A stretch of 64,000 bases of DNA from Mogibacterium sp. (GCA_017512365.1 JAFWGQ010000059.1:1-64000); one strand, 5' to 3'. Shown: positions 16,454 through 32,884, counted from the stretch's first letter. Numbers and translations: made by a program. The notes: generated by a model from the sequence alone, not told the origin.

Positions 16454-19096
16454 ATGCTCATAACGTTTTTGTTCAGAAGGGCTCCGCTTATATGGGGCAT
16501 CCCTCTGATCATACAGATAGTCTGCTATATCAGGATCCTTAAGAAGATGGGCAAGAGGCCCGTCCTAGGCATCGTTCCCGTGCTTGCCGAATGGGAGATG
16601 TCGCACGATCTCTTTCGCAGCATGCGCGCGTTCTGGAGGGCCCTGATAGTTACGGCCTGTCTTTTTGCGACGGCATTGTGGATAGGAGACGGCGAATACG
16701 CCCTCATGCTCAGGGCCGCCGCTGTCATAGTATACGGAGTGTTCCTGGCGCGTCTGTACTGGCGGCTTGCCGCACAGTTCGGAAAAAACCGCCTGTTCGG
16801 AGCAGGGCTCATACTGATGCCGCTCATATTCCTGCCGGTGCTCGCTTTCGGAAAGAGCGTCTATATCGGAGCAAAGCAGTTTGCTCCCGAAAAAGAGCGC
16901 AGCACAGCCTCGAGGATACTCAGGAAGGCAGCCGTTGCCCTGTTCACTGCTGCTGAGCTTGTCGTACTGGCGGCAGGCTGCTTCGGGCTTGCGACCGTGC
17001 TGCATCCCGCAAGACCGCTGGCGCAGCTGATGATAAACGAGGAAGTCGAGAGGGCGAAATCGGTCACTGATTCGGACGAGATAATCAGCAGGGAGGATAC
17101 ACTCGGCAAGGATTACGAAAAGACCGTCGCCCGCCTGAGATCGAGAGACTATTTCTTCCCCGATCATTCCAAAGACCGGAAGGTCGTGGTGATGGAATAT
17201 GTCGTAGGTTCGGATCTCGAGGATGACAGGGGAAGCGCTTCCGTGAACATATCCCAGATGAAGGACGCCACCGCCAAGGGCGCCGGACTGGATTTCGTCA
17301 TCCAGGCGGGAGGATCCGACCGGTGGTTCACCGAGGGGATAGATGATTCGACAGTCGGAAGATATGTCATCAGCGATGGAAAGCTGAAAGAAGAAGAGAA
17401 GCTGGATGACGGCATGTGCATGTCGGAGCCGGAGAACCTGAAGGACTTCATCGTAAGCACAAAGGAGAAGCATCCCGCAGACAGATACATGCTGGTGCTG
17501 TGGGATCACGGCGGCGGCTTCAGCGGCGGCTACGGGATGGATGAACTGAACAAAAGAGTGGATACGGATTACGGCGGCATGACCGCGTCCGAGATCATCA
17601 AAGCAGTGAAGGACGCCGGCGTGAAGTTCGATCTCATCGGCTTCGATGCCTGCCTGATGCAGAACATCGAATATGCGCATGCGCTCGAACCGTATGCAGA
17701 TTATTATCTTGCGTCGGAAGAGACCGAACCGGCTCTGGGCTGGTTATATACTGCGGGCTTCGGAAAACTGGCCGCGGATCCGACGCTGAGCACGGAGGAG
17801 TTCGGCCGCTCCATGGTGAGTTCGTACGATCAGCTCAACCGGGCATCGAACAACGGACAGCTGCAGCCGCAGAACACGCTCTCTCTCGTGGATCTCACCC
17901 TTGTAAAGCCGGCATACGGACAGCTGGTCGCTCTCCTTGAAGGGGCAGCTGAGAAGATGAAGGATAATCCCGAGGTGTTCGCCAACATCTCGGCGGCAAG
18001 GTCGCAGGCATACTGCTTCTACGACAATGAGCAGACGGATCTGCTGAGTTTTCTGTCCGCTCTGAAAAAAGCTGACTACAGACAGCAGGTCGCATCCGAT
18101 GAGGATATCGACAGACTGACTGAGGCGGTGAAGGCCTGCGTCGTATACCGCAACAAGGACGCCGCTGAAGGGATCAACGGACTTTCCGCGGACTTTCCGT
18201 ACTTCAGTCTCGACAGCTACAGCAGCGAATACGAACAGCTTAAGGCCGTTGATTACGACGCGGAAGAGGGCTTCTTCAGCAACTTCTGCAGCATTATGGC
18301 GAGCCAGCAGATGCGCCAGAACAGAGAAAGCGGAAGCTTTCTGAACCAGCTGCTCTCGGATGACTTCTCCGGAGAAGAATGGTACATAGAGGGCTTCGAG
18401 AACTACGACACATCGAATCTCTTTATCGACATCCCTGTAAAGGAAGTCGACGGAGCATATCTGCCTGATCTTCCGGACAAGACCTGGGATACGGTCCTCT
18501 CGGTCAGCACGACGGCATACATGTCTGCGGAGGACGGGCTGATGTATCTCGGACGAGAGTACATCGATGCCGGAGAATCCGCAGGCCATCCTCTCATAGG
18601 TCTTGATGACATGTGGGCGCACATAAACGGCTGCCTGGTGTGCTACGAGACGGAGGAACCTGTCGAGACCGATGAGGGCGTGATATACAAGGGGACTGTA
18701 AAGGCGAGACTCAACGGTGAAGAAGACATCACGATACATGTGGAGTGGGATCCTGTAAAGGACGGATCCGGTGAAGCGGTCTCCGGGCATGTGACCGGAT
18801 ACAGCAGAGACAGGGAAAGGCATCTCTTCTTTATGAAGAAGGGCCTCGAGCAGTTCAAAACGGGTGACAGGATAGAATTCATGTTCGACGTTTACGATGA
18901 GGACGGCGAATGGACAGATACTGTCAGCTACGGCAAGACGCTTACCGTATTGTCTGACGAACACCTGACGGTAAAGGACAGCCGGCTCGATGAAGGCACT
19001 GAGCTGGAGTACTACGGCATACTGACGGATGTATATCAGAGAGAGCTCATGACTGAGGCCATAAGAGAAAAGGTCGATGGAAGCAAAGATAAATAA
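16454..19096 (+). CDS. Membrane-anchored clostripain-family (C11) cysteine peptidase
   Basis: 880 residues, ribosome site AAAGGAGG. Residues 1 to about 195 contain five or six hydrophobic helices resembling a small membrane domain (PLIWGIPLIIQIVCYI...). Residues about 240-620 are a C11 peptidase: the catalytic His in VLWDHGGGFSGG (near 350) and the nucleophile Cys in IGFDACLMQNIEYA (near 399). The rest is a beta-rich extension. Clostripains cut after Arg or Lys. Its place at the head of an operon ending in a C39 exporter and an NHLM exporter suggests it matures or degrades the exported peptide outside the cell. The TM domain at the N-terminus, not a signal peptide, is unusual for the family. 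Confidence 0.8.
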   Translation: MLITFLFRRAPLIWGIPLIIQIVCYIRILKKMGKRPVLGIVPVLAEWEMSHDLFRSMRAFWRALIVTACLFATALWIGDGEYALMLRAAAVIVYGVFLARLYWRLAAQFGKNRLFGAGLILMPLIFLPVLAFGKSVYIGAKQFAPEKERSTASRILRKAAVALFTAAELVVLAAGCFGLATVLHPARPLAQLMINEEVERAKSVTDSDEIISREDTLGKDYEKTVARLRSRDYFFPDHSKDRKVVVMEYVVGSDLEDDRGSASVNISQMKDATAKGAGLDFVIQAGGSDRWFTEGIDDSTVGRYVISDGKLKEEEKLDDGMCMSEPENLKDFIVSTKEKHPADRYMLVLWDHGGGFSGGYGMDELNKRVDTDYGGMTASEIIKAVKDAGVKFDLIGFDACLMQNIEYAHALEPYADYYLASEETEPALGWLYTAGFGKLAADPTLSTEEFGRSMVSSYDQLNRASNNGQLQPQNTLSLVDLTLVKPAYGQLVALLEGAAEKMKDNPEVFANISAARSQAYCFYDNEQTDLLSFLSALKKADYRQQVASDEDIDRLTEAVKACVVYRNKDAAEGINGLSADFPYFSLDSYSSEYEQLKAVDYDAEEGFFSNFCSIMASQQMRQNRESGSFLNQLLSDDFSGEEWYIEGFENYDTSNLFIDIPVKEVDGAYLPDLPDKTWDTVLSVSTTAYMSAEDGLMYLGREYIDAGESAGHPLIGLDDMWAHINGCLVCYETEEPVETDEGVIYKGTVKARLNGEEDITIHVEWDPVKDGSGEAVSGHVTGYSRDRERHLFFMKKGLEQFKTGDRIEFMFDVYDEDGEWTDTVSYGKTLTVLSDEHLTVKDSRLDEGTELEYYGILTDVYQRELMTEAIREKVDGSKDK

Positions 19097-19649
19097 TTCG
19101 GATGAACAGCGAAAAATAAGAAAGTCGCAGATCACGCTGGTGATCGTCGGGACAGGCGTAATAGTCTTCGGAGCCTGGGCCGCCCTGAAGGTGTACCTTC
19201 TGGTCCTGTTCAGGAAAGCCGAGATCATCGAAGCGTTCAGAGGAATCATCCCCGAGGAAGAGGGGCCGGTCAGTGACGATGTCTTCGTATATGCGGTCCT
19301 TATTGCCGCAACGGCGTATGTGCTGATAGAACTGGGGATAAGACTGTTCGTCGGTCTGTCGGCGATCTCAGAGGGGCGGGGCACACGTTCGGGCAAAATG
19401 TACATTTTCTTTACGGTCCTGCTCATAATATCAGGTCTTATCATCGTCGCGGCTGACACATACGAGATAGTCACATCCTCTCCTGTACTGAAGTTCGGGA
19501 GCTTCAGCCTGTCACGGAGTGATGCGGCGACATCCTTCATAGTCGATCTGACATCACTGGTAATGGAGGTGCAGATGGTCGTATCCGCCTTCAGGATAAA
19601 AAGATTCAAAAGAAAGATGAAGAAAACGGAGGCGGAACTTGCAGCTTGA
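19077..19649 (+). CDS. Four-helix membrane protein in the peptide export locus
   Basis: 190 residues with a basic N-terminus and four predicted helices (LVIVGTGVIVFGAWAALKVYLL; VYAVLIAATAYVLIELGIRLFV; MYIFFTVLLIISGLIIVAA; a last one near 150-170), then a basic tail. It overlaps the clostripain gene by 20 nt and the next gene by 11 nt. The family is not recognised. The tight overlaps imply co-translation and a role in the same membrane process. Confidence 0.65.
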   Translation: MEAKINNSDEQRKIRKSQITLVIVGTGVIVFGAWAALKVYLLVLFRKAEIIEAFRGIIPEEEGPVSDDVFVYAVLIAATAYVLIELGIRLFVGLSAISEGRGTRSGKMYIFFTVLLIISGLIIVAADTYEIVTSSPVLKFGSFSLSRSDAATSFIVDLTSLVMEVQMVVSAFRIKRFKRKMKKTEAELAA

Positions 19650-20835
19650 CTTTCATTACTATGCAACCTACTGCGCTGCCGCTCTGGCGGGCTACACGCA
19701 CGAAGAGAGCCTTGAGATCGCCTACAGCGCCCAGTTCGTGGACTGCTGCACGAGGACGCTTCTCTCGAAGATAGGGGGGCCTCCTTCGGCTGCAACGACA
19801 CAGCTTTCGCTCGAGATGATGGAGGCCGATACAGGCCCGGTGGGACTTCAGGATATAACCAGGATATGGGCGTCGTTCCACTTCCTGCCGGGAAACCTGC
19901 ACGCAAAAAAGAAAAGGTGCAGCAGGCGCTATCTGAATAAATACAGACTGATCTGCGAAACGAACGGAGAACTTCTGGTCGATACAGTAGAGCTTGCGAG
20001 GGGAAAGGGCACCGCTGCGACGGGTGTGGCGATGCATGTGCTTGCTGACACATGGGCCCACCGGTATTTCGCGGGCACACCCTCTCTTGTGATCAACAAC
20101 ATGAGTTACTACTTTTTCGAGCTGGTACCGGACGGGAAGGGCTTTACGGAGAGGCAGATATCGTTCAATCATAATCCGGCAAGCGCCGACGATCCGGAAA
20201 AGGGGATCTATACCAACAGTCTGCCTCAGAGCGACGAGAGCGCCATCATGAACCTCGGCCACGGCAGATGCGGACATTTTCCGGACTACAGCTTCGCGAG
20301 ATACAGATACATGCCGGCCTGGGCCGGATACCGCGAGGTGATCAAGGACAATCCGAAAGATTATATGCATGCCTTCTGCCAGATGGTCTACGCCATGAAG
20401 TGCCTGAGGGACAGCAGCGGGCATTTCGAGACCGGGCGGTATGCAACGGAAGAGGTCATGCCGTGGGCGAGGAACATAGGATACATACTCCAGATCAGGC
20501 AGACGGACGCTTCCGCGCAGTGGAAGGCGCTCGGCGAGAAGATCACGGGGCAGACCATCCCTGATTTCGATGTCGAAAAGTATCAGAAGGAATACATGGA
20601 TGCCCCCGAAGGAAAACATTATACGACCTTCCTGGGCGAATTCATCCTCGCCGCTCTCGCCCAGAAGAGCATGGTCACCAACAGGATATACAAGTCCGGC
20701 AGCAAGCTCGCGGGCTACTCTGTCGATTATGATGACAGGAAAGGCTTCAGAGGCATGGAGGATTTCAAGAGACTCGCGAAACAGGCTCAGGCAGAGGGGA
20801 GGAAAGAGAGTGACGCGGACCAAAAGGATACTTAA
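19639..20835 (+). CDS. DUF6765-like protein
   Basis: 398 residues from a TTG start at 19639, supported by GGAGG at 19628-19632. Begins LDFHYYATYCAAALAGYTHEES and contains ATGVAMHVLADTWAHRYFAG, a His/Asp-rich pattern like that of zinc-dependent phospholipase C-related proteins. I associate it with the DUF6765 family, whose biochemical role is not established. No signal peptide. It overlaps both neighbours in the export locus, so it is expressed with them. A lipid-modifying or metal-hydrolase role is only a guess from the His pattern. Confidence 0.6.
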   Translation: MQLDFHYYATYCAAALAGYTHEESLEIAYSAQFVDCCTRTLLSKIGGPPSAATTQLSLEMMEADTGPVGLQDITRIWASFHFLPGNLHAKKKRCSRRYLNKYRLICETNGELLVDTVELARGKGTAATGVAMHVLADTWAHRYFAGTPSLVINNMSYYFFELVPDGKGFTERQISFNHNPASADDPEKGIYTNSLPQSDESAIMNLGHGRCGHFPDYSFARYRYMPAWAGYREVIKDNPKDYMHAFCQMVYAMKCLRDSSGHFETGRYATEEVMPWARNIGYILQIRQTDASAQWKALGEKITGQTIPDFDVEKYQKEYMDAPEGKHYTTFLGEFILAALAQKSMVTNRIYKSGSKLAGYSVDYDDRKGFRGMEDFKRLAKQAQAEGRKESDADQKDT

Positions 20836-21352
20836 CATACTGCAGGCTCTTGTCATGCTGGTGTTCGCTGTCTTCATCATCGCCTTTCCCACAGAGACGA
20901 TCCCCTTCGTGCTCGGGCTGATCGGACTGGGCATGACACTGAACGGCATCAGGGCGCTGTTTTATTATTTTTCCATGGCGAGACACATGGTAGGTGGAAA
21001 AACGATGCTGTATCGGGGTATAATATTCCTTGATGTAGGCATACTGAGCTCTTCACTGGCTGATGCCCCTGAAAGGGCGCTTATTGTCTACGTGGCGGTG
21101 GTCAGCATTTTCACCGGCCTCGTGGCCGTGCTCAGAGCCAGGGAAGAAAAAGCCGTAGGCTCGCCTCAGTGGAAGGGAAAGCTGATCTACGGAGCAGTCT
21201 ATATCCTCCTGGCGGCGGCGGTCCTGATTTGCGGCTTCGTGATGAAACTGCCCGAGATCGCGGCATATGTCTATGCCGCCGGGCTGATTTATGCTGCGGC
21301 AGGAAGAATAGCGGAAGCCTTCAGAAAGACCGCTATCGTGTATATACAATAG
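20810..21352 (+). CDS. DUF308/HdeD-like membrane protein
   Basis: 180 residues from GTG 20810, with GGAGGAAAG about 8 nt upstream; the open frame extends further upstream but in a shadow of the previous gene. Five to six hydrophobic helices with internal repeat character (ILNILQALVMLVFAVFIIAF; VLGLIGLGMTLNGIRALFYYF; LIYGAVYILLAAAVLICGF; AAYVYAAGLIYAAAGRIAEAF), as in HdeD-type DUF308 proteins. The function in this locus is unknown; probably a membrane partner of the exporters. Confidence 0.65.
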   Translation: MTRTKRILNILQALVMLVFAVFIIAFPTETIPFVLGLIGLGMTLNGIRALFYYFSMARHMVGGKTMLYRGIIFLDVGILSSSLADAPERALIVYVAVVSIFTGLVAVLRAREEKAVGSPQWKGKLIYGAVYILLAAAVLICGFVMKLPEIAAYVYAAGLIYAAAGRIAEAFRKTAIVYIQ

Positions 21353-21363
21353 GAGATGCATCT

Positions 21364-21792
21364 ATGGCAGAAGAAAACAGGAACAACATATACAGGGAAA
21401 AGACTCTCGAGAGGATATCTACTCCGGATCAGCTGACTGATTATCTCAAGGTGACCAATCCCGGCATCTGGGTAATACTGGCAGCGGTGATCATACTGCT
21501 GGCCGGGGTGTTCGTGTGGTCGTACACCGGAGTGCTGGAGACCAGAGCTGCCGCGACGGTGATAGTCGAAAACAAGACGGCCAGGGTAGCCACCACGGAC
21601 ATGAAGGACTTCACAAAGGGGGACGAGGTCCGTGTTGCCGGACAGAGCTATGAGGTAAGCTCGATAGTCACGGATGAATTCGGCAGGAAGATCGGCATCG
21701 CAAAAGTGGATATCCCGGACGGAACATACGAAGGCATAGTAATTGTAGAAAAGACGCATCCGCTGGAATTTCTGACACGGAGCGACACTTAA
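21364..21792 (+). CDS. Short HlyD-like adaptor of an NHLM-type exporter
   Basis: 142 residues from ATG 21364 (AGGAG upstream). Residues 1-33 (EKTLERISTPDQLTDYLKVT) match the start of NHLM-system HlyD/membrane-fusion proteins, followed by one helix (WVILAAVIILLAGVFVWSY) and an extracytoplasmic beta-rich domain of about 85 residues. Full NHLM HlyD proteins are far longer and have a coiled-coil hairpin; it is absent here, as is sensible in a cell without an outer membrane. It lies immediately before the two exporter genes and should help couple them to the outside. Confidence 0.7.
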   Translation: MAEENRNNIYREKTLERISTPDQLTDYLKVTNPGIWVILAAVIILLAGVFVWSYTGVLETRAAATVIVENKTARVATTDMKDFTKGDEVRVAGQSYEVSSIVTDEFGRKIGIAKVDIPDGTYEGIVIVEKTHPLEFLTRSDT

Positions 21793-21805
21793 TAAGACAC
21801 GTATA

Positions 21806-24013
21806 ATGGAAGAAACAGTAAGATCAGAAAAACAAAGAAAAAAGCCTGTCAAAAAGCCCGTTACGAAGGGCGTAGCAAAGGTCCCGGTCGTCATGCAGCT
21901 CGAGGCGCTCGAGTGCGGAGCGGCCGCGCTTGCGATGATCATGGCATATTACGGCCTGTGGGTCCCGCTTGAACAGGTGAGGCTGGACTGCGGTGTATCG
22001 CGTGACGGCTCGAAGGCCAGAAACATCTACCTTGCGGCGGAGAGCTACGGCTTCAATGTCCAGGCGTTCAGGATGAGTCCTGAAGCTCTTAAGGAGAACG
22101 GCACTTTCCCGTGCATAATCCACTGGAACATGAACCACTTCGTGGTGCTCGACGGCTTCAAGGGCAATTACGTATACATAAACGACCCTGCCAGGGGCCA
22201 GACGCGGGTGACGTGGGAAGAGTTCGACAATTCCTTTACCGGCGTTGCCATAATTCCTGTCCCTTCGGAAAGATTCGTACCCGGCGGAAAGCGCAGGAGC
22301 ACGCTGGACTTCGCAAGGAAGAGACTTCGCGGCGCGGGAGCGGCGGTAGTTTTCGTGATGCTCACAACGGCGATCGCCTATCTCTTCGGAATAGTCAATT
22401 CTGTCACCGGAAAGATCTTCATGGACAGGCTGCTCACCGGACAGAATCCTGACTGGCTGTATCCTTTCACAGCCGCGATGATCGGATTTGCGCTCCTGCA
22501 GATCATTGTCGAGTGGGCACAGGCGATCTATTCTCTTAAGATCAACGGCAAGATGGCCGTCATAGGATACACCACATATATGTGGAAGATACTGAGACTT
22601 CCTATGGAATTCTTCTCACAGAGGATGGCCGGAGCCATACAGACCCGTGCGCCGATGAACGCGGCCATCGCGGGAACGATCGTCGATACCTTCGCGCCTG
22701 TCATGCTGAACACCACGATGATGATAGTCTATCTCGTGCTCATGCTCAAACAGAGCGTGCTTCTGACGGCGATAGGATTGTCCACGCTCCTGATCAACCT
22801 GCTCGTATCGCGCGCGGTTTCCAAAAAGCGCATAGATATAGCACGTCTGCAGATACGTGACAGCGCCAATCTCGAATCCGCCACCGTTACCGGCATAGAG
22901 ATGATAGAGACGATAAAGTCGAGCGGAGCGGAGACCGGATTCTTCAAGAAGTGGGCCGGCTATCAGGCGTCGCTCAATTCACAGGAAGTCGCTCAGGAAA
23001 AGACGGACCGCTACCTCGGTATGATACCGGCGCTGATGAGCTCTCTGGCCAGTTATGCCGTCCTGATAGTCGGCGTCTACCTGACGATGCAGGGCAATTT
23101 CACATTCGGTGCCGTATTCATGTTCCAGGGCTTCCTCGGATCGTTCATGGCGCCTGCCATGACTCTCGTCGACGCGGGGCAGACCATATTCGAGATGCGC
23201 AGCCAGATGGAATGTGTCGAGGACGTCATGGAATACCGCGAGGACGAAGGTCTGGCGGAAAGCGAAGAGGCCAAGGATGCCGAGCTGCGCAAACTGAGCG
23301 GAAAAATAGAGCTGAAGGACGTTACGTTCGGATATTCGCGTCTTGAGGAGCCTCTGATCAGGGATCTGTCCCTGACGCTGGAGCCGGGCAGCAGCGTTGC
23401 TCTCGTGGGAGCGTCGGGCTGCGGCAAATCGACGATCTCAAAGCTCATATCCGGACTTTACCAGCCATGGAGCGGAGAGATACTTTTCGACGGAAAGCCG
23501 AGGAGCGCTTATCCACGCGAGGTCATGGTAGGATCACTCGCGGTAGTGGACCAGGATATCATCCTCTTCGAGGACACCGTGGCCAATAATATAAAGATGT
23601 GGGACAACACCATCATGGAATTCGAGATGATACTCGCTGCCCGTGATGCCGGTGTGCACGATGACATAATGCAGCTGACGGGAGGCTATCAGCACAAGCT
23701 CTCGAGCGGCGGCAGGGAACTGTCCGGAGGACAGCGACAGCGTCTTGAGATAGCAAGAGTGCTCGCTCAGGACCCGACGGTGATAATACTTGACGAAGCG
23801 ACAAGCGCGCTCGACGCGGTGACGGAATACGAGGTCGTAAAGGCCATACGCGAAAGGGGCATCACCTGCATAGTGATAGCCCACCGTCTGTCTACCGTCA
23901 GAGACTGTGATCAGATAATAGTGCTTGATCATGGTATCGAGAAGGAGCGCGGCACGCACAGCGAACTGATGAAGAAGGGCGGAGCTTACGCAGAGCTCGT
24001 GTCCAGCGAGTAA
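21806..24013 (+). CDS. NHLM-type ABC exporter 1 with N-terminal C39 peptidase
   Basis: 735 residues in three parts. Residues about 20-150 are a C39 peptidase with nucleophile Cys in QLEALECGAAALAMIMAYYG, catalytic His in IIHWNMNHFVVLDGF and Asp in YINDPARG, so it should be active on double-glycine leaders. Residues about 180-460 hold six membrane helices. The C-terminus is an ABC ATPase: Walker A GASGCGKSTISK, signature LSGGQRQRLEIAR, Walker B VIILDEATSALD. It is expected to cut the leader after Gly-Gly and export the core. The likely substrates are the peptides at 15230-15433 and perhaps 48100-48243. No good ribosome site is seen before ATG 21806. Confidence 0.88.
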   Translation: MEETVRSEKQRKKPVKKPVTKGVAKVPVVMQLEALECGAAALAMIMAYYGLWVPLEQVRLDCGVSRDGSKARNIYLAAESYGFNVQAFRMSPEALKENGTFPCIIHWNMNHFVVLDGFKGNYVYINDPARGQTRVTWEEFDNSFTGVAIIPVPSERFVPGGKRRSTLDFARKRLRGAGAAVVFVMLTTAIAYLFGIVNSVTGKIFMDRLLTGQNPDWLYPFTAAMIGFALLQIIVEWAQAIYSLKINGKMAVIGYTTYMWKILRLPMEFFSQRMAGAIQTRAPMNAAIAGTIVDTFAPVMLNTTMMIVYLVLMLKQSVLLTAIGLSTLLINLLVSRAVSKKRIDIARLQIRDSANLESATVTGIEMIETIKSSGAETGFFKKWAGYQASLNSQEVAQEKTDRYLGMIPALMSSLASYAVLIVGVYLTMQGNFTFGAVFMFQGFLGSFMAPAMTLVDAGQTIFEMRSQMECVEDVMEYREDEGLAESEEAKDAELRKLSGKIELKDVTFGYSRLEEPLIRDLSLTLEPGSSVALVGASGCGKSTISKLISGLYQPWSGEILFDGKPRSAYPREVMVGSLAVVDQDIILFEDTVANNIKMWDNTIMEFEMILAARDAGVHDDIMQLTGGYQHKLSSGGRELSGGQRQRLEIARVLAQDPTVIILDEATSALDAVTEYEVVKAIRERGITCIVIAHRLSTVRDCDQIIVLDHGIEKERGTHSELMKKGGAYAELVSSE

Positions 24014-24023
24014 GGAGCAGTTT

Positions 24024-26224
24024 ATGGGATGGTTTGAAAATCAGATCGAAGATCGACGCGAGGCCGACCAGCTGCTTCTGGAGGATTCGTTCGTAAAGGC
24101 AGCCGGGGTCGTACTCGGATCAAGAGACGCCGAACGCATAAGTGACGCAAATATCGTCACAAAGAATGCGATCGACGAAGTTTTTAAATACTATCATTAC
24201 CGGCCGGTGGAGGTGCCTGAATCCATACAGGCTCCGGGTGAACAGCTCGATTACTGTCTGCGCCGCTACGGTATGATGCGCCGTGAGGTGGAGCTCAAGG
24301 AGGGCTGGTATAAAAATGCCTATGGGCCTATGCTTGCTGTCAGGGACAAGGACAATATGACTGTAGCTCTGCTGCCCGGAAAGATACGCGGATACTACTA
24401 TAACGACCCTGCCAGCGGCAGACAGGTAAGGATCGACAGCAAGACAGCGGCAAACTTCAGAAAGGATGCCACATGCTTCTACAAGCCTCTTCCGCAGAAG
24501 AAGCTCGGGATACCGGATCTGCTGCTGTACATGAACAGCTGCTTCAGCGCGGGCGATACGATCCTGCGCATAGTAGCCATGTTAGCGGTGACTCTCATCG
24601 GACTCATGATGCCGAGACTCACCAAGGCTCTCACGGGGCCTGTCATGGCGAGCGGAAGTGTGAAAGCGCTGATCGGCATAGCGGTATGCATGGCCTGTGT
24701 CCAGGTGTCTACGCAGCTGATCACTTCTGTCAGCGGCATGCTCGCCAAGCGCATAGAGATCAAGACTTCTCTCGGAGTGCAGTCATCCATGATGATGCGC
24801 ATCATGTCCCTGCCTCCGGAGTTCTTCAGGAGGTACAGTCCGGGCGAACTCAAGAGCAGGGCCATGTCTGTCAATCAGCTGTGCGCGCTGATGCTGGGCA
24901 TGGTCATGACAACGAGCCTTTCGTCGGTGATGTCACTGGTATACATACTGCAGATCATGCACTTCGCAAGGATCCTTGTGATACCTTCGCTCGTGATAAT
25001 ACTCATCACGGTCGCGTTCTCTACTCTTTCAACTATCGTGCAGGTAAAACTGTTCAGGAAGAGCATGGACATCTCGGCCAAGGAATCCGGCATGTCGTAT
25101 TCCATGATATCCGGAGTCCAGAAGATAAAGCTCGCGGGAGCCGAAAAGAGGATGTTCGCGAGGTGGCTCGATCTCTACTCCGAAGAAGCGGCTCTCGCGT
25201 ACGATCCGCCGCTGTTCATAAAGATCAACGGAGTCATCTCGACAGCGATCAGCCTGCTGTCGACCATAGTCATGTATTTCCTGGCGGTGGAAAGCGGGAC
25301 ATCGCAGTCATCATACTTCGCATTCATGTCTGCCTACGGCATGGTGATGGGCGCGTTCACCGCCATGTCCGACATCGCGCTGTCGGCCGCCCAGATCAAG
25401 CCTATGCTCGAGATGGCCGAACCTTTCCTGACCACAGTGCCTGAGACCTCGGGCGACAGGGAGATAGTGACGGATATAAGCGGCAATGTCGAACTCGACC
25501 ATGTGTCGTTCCGCTATACAGATGACACGCCGTACATCCTGAACGATATGTCGATCAGGATAAAGCCGGGAGAGTATGTCGCAATCGTCGGCAAGACCGG
25601 ATGCGGCAAGTCCACCCTGATGAGACTGCTGCTCGGATTCGAAAAGCCTGACAAGGGAGCCGTGCTTTATGACGGAAAGGATCTGGAAAGCCTCGATCTT
25701 CCGTCGCTGCGCAGGAAGGTAGGCACCGTCATGCAGAACGGCGGCCTCTTCCAGGGCGACATATATTCGAACATAGTCATAACAGCGCCTGAGCTGACGC
25801 TCGACGACGCCTGGAAGGCGGCTGAGATCGCCGGTATCGCGGATGATATACGCGATATGCCTATGGGCATGTTCACGGTCATTTCCGAGGGGTCGGGAGG
25901 CATCTCCGGCGGACAGAAACAGCGCATCATGATAGCGCGCGCCGTCGCTCCGGGACCTAAGCTGCTGATGTTCGACGAGGCTACATCGGCTCTCGACAAC
26001 AAGACGCAGAAGCAGGTGTCCGAGGCGCTCGACGCGATGGGGTGCACCCGCATAGTGATAGCACACAGGCTCAGCACCATAAAGCACTGCGACCGCATAC
26101 TCGTGCTCGACGGAGGACACATAGTCGAGGACGGGACATATGATGAACTCATAGAAAAGAAGGGTTTCTTCGCAGAACTCGTTGAGCGCCAGCGCATCGA
26201 TTCGGGAGAAGAAGGAGGTGCGTC

Positions 26225-26228
<4 letters not shown>
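24024..26228 (+). CDS. NHLM-type ABC exporter 2
   Basis: 734 residues, AAGGAG before ATG 24024. The N-terminal 160 residues (LLLEDSFVKAAGVVLGSRDAERI... LEPY-type strands) match the second exporter of NHLM systems, with no C39 catalytic Cys. Then six membrane helices and an ABC ATPase: Walker A GKTGCGKSTLMR, signature ISGGQKQRIMIARA, Walker B LLMFDEATSALD. In known NHLM loci the two ABC proteins occur as a pair and probably form a heterodimer. The stop TAA at 26226-26228 overlaps the presumed start region of the next gene. Confidence 0.85.
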
Positions 26229-31919
<5,691 letters not shown>

Positions 31920-31981
31920 ATAGTGCTACAATAACCCAGTACAAACAACAGAAACAAATATATAAATCAACGGAGGAAATC

Positions 31982-32884
31982 ATGCTTAGGAATTTCAAAG
32001 AAATGGCCGATCTCGTAAAGGCCGGTCCGGAAAAAAAGAGACTCGTTCTCTGCTGCGCTCACGACGAGCACTCACTCGATGCCGTATACGAGGCATACAG
32101 GGAGGGGCTGATCGTGCCTGTATTCGTCGGCAAAGAGGACGAGATAAAAAAGATCTGCGCGGAACACAGCTTCGACTTCGGCGATGTGAAGATCTATAAC
32201 GAAGATGATGACGTCGAGGCTGCAAAGACAGCTGTCCGTCTCATACGCGAGGGCGAGGGAGACTTCCTGATGAAGGGCAGGATGCAGACATCCGATCTTC
32301 TGAGACAGGTGGTAAACAAGGAGACAGGTCTCCAGTGCGGAAAGATCATGTCGCACGTGGGGCTCTTCCAGGTGCCGAACTACCACAAGGTGGTCGTGCT
32401 GACGGACGGCGGGATGCTTCTCGCGCCTGATCTGGAGCAGAAGGTCAAGATCATCAGCAACGCCGTCGAGGTGCTGCACTCGCTCGGATACGACGATCCT
32501 AAGGTAGCCGTCATGTGCGGCGCGGAAGTGCTGAACAAGAAGGCCATCGAGTCGGTCGACGCAGCTGAACTCAAGGAGATGAACAGGAGAGGCGAGATCA
32601 CAGGCTGCACAGTCGAGGGACCTATCTCGTACGACATCGCTCTCAGCAAGGAGATAGCTGAATTCAAGAAATTCGACAGCCCGGTCGCGGGCGAGGCCGA
32701 TGTGATGGTCATGCCTTCCATGGCGGCGGGCAACATGGTCGGAAAGTCATGGACCGTCAGCGGAGGCGGCATGATGGCCGGCATCATCGTCGGAGCAAAA
32801 GCCCCGATCGTCCTCGTTTCGAGAGGATCGAGCGCAGAAGAGAAGTTCTATTCGATCGCGCTTGCTGCGGCGGCATCGAAATAG
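31982..32884 (+). CDS. ptb: Phosphate butyryltransferase/acetyltransferase
   Basis: 300 residues, ribosome site GGAGG. Clear PTA_PTB family: residues AHDEHSLDAVYEAY, LMKGRMQTSDLLRQVV, SHVGLFQVP, VVLTDGGMLLAPDL, VEGPISYDIALSKE and ending VLVSRGSSAEEKFYSIALA. It exchanges CoA and phosphate on butyryl or acetyl groups, normally with a butyrate kinase to make ATP in fermentation. No kinase gene is next to it; its neighbours are two GH2 genes, so it may have been placed here by rearrangement. The choice between butyryl and acetyl cannot be made from sequence alone. Confidence 0.85.
   Translation: MLRNFKEMADLVKAGPEKKRLVLCCAHDEHSLDAVYEAYREGLIVPVFVGKEDEIKKICAEHSFDFGDVKIYNEDDDVEAAKTAVRLIREGEGDFLMKGRMQTSDLLRQVVNKETGLQCGKIMSHVGLFQVPNYHKVVVLTDGGMLLAPDLEQKVKIISNAVEVLHSLGYDDPKVAVMCGAEVLNKKAIESVDAAELKEMNRRGEITGCTVEGPISYDIALSKEIAEFKKFDSPVAGEADVMVMPSMAAGNMVGKSWTVSGGGMMAGIIVGAKAPIVLVSRGSSAEEKFYSIALAAAASK

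Noticed and set aside
17744..20080. A 778-codon minus-strand open frame opposite the clostripain and its neighbours
   Set aside because: It runs antisense to three well-supported genes, has low-complexity Arg/Ser/Cys-rich composition typical of reverse frames in GC-rich codons, and shows no domain or ribosome site.
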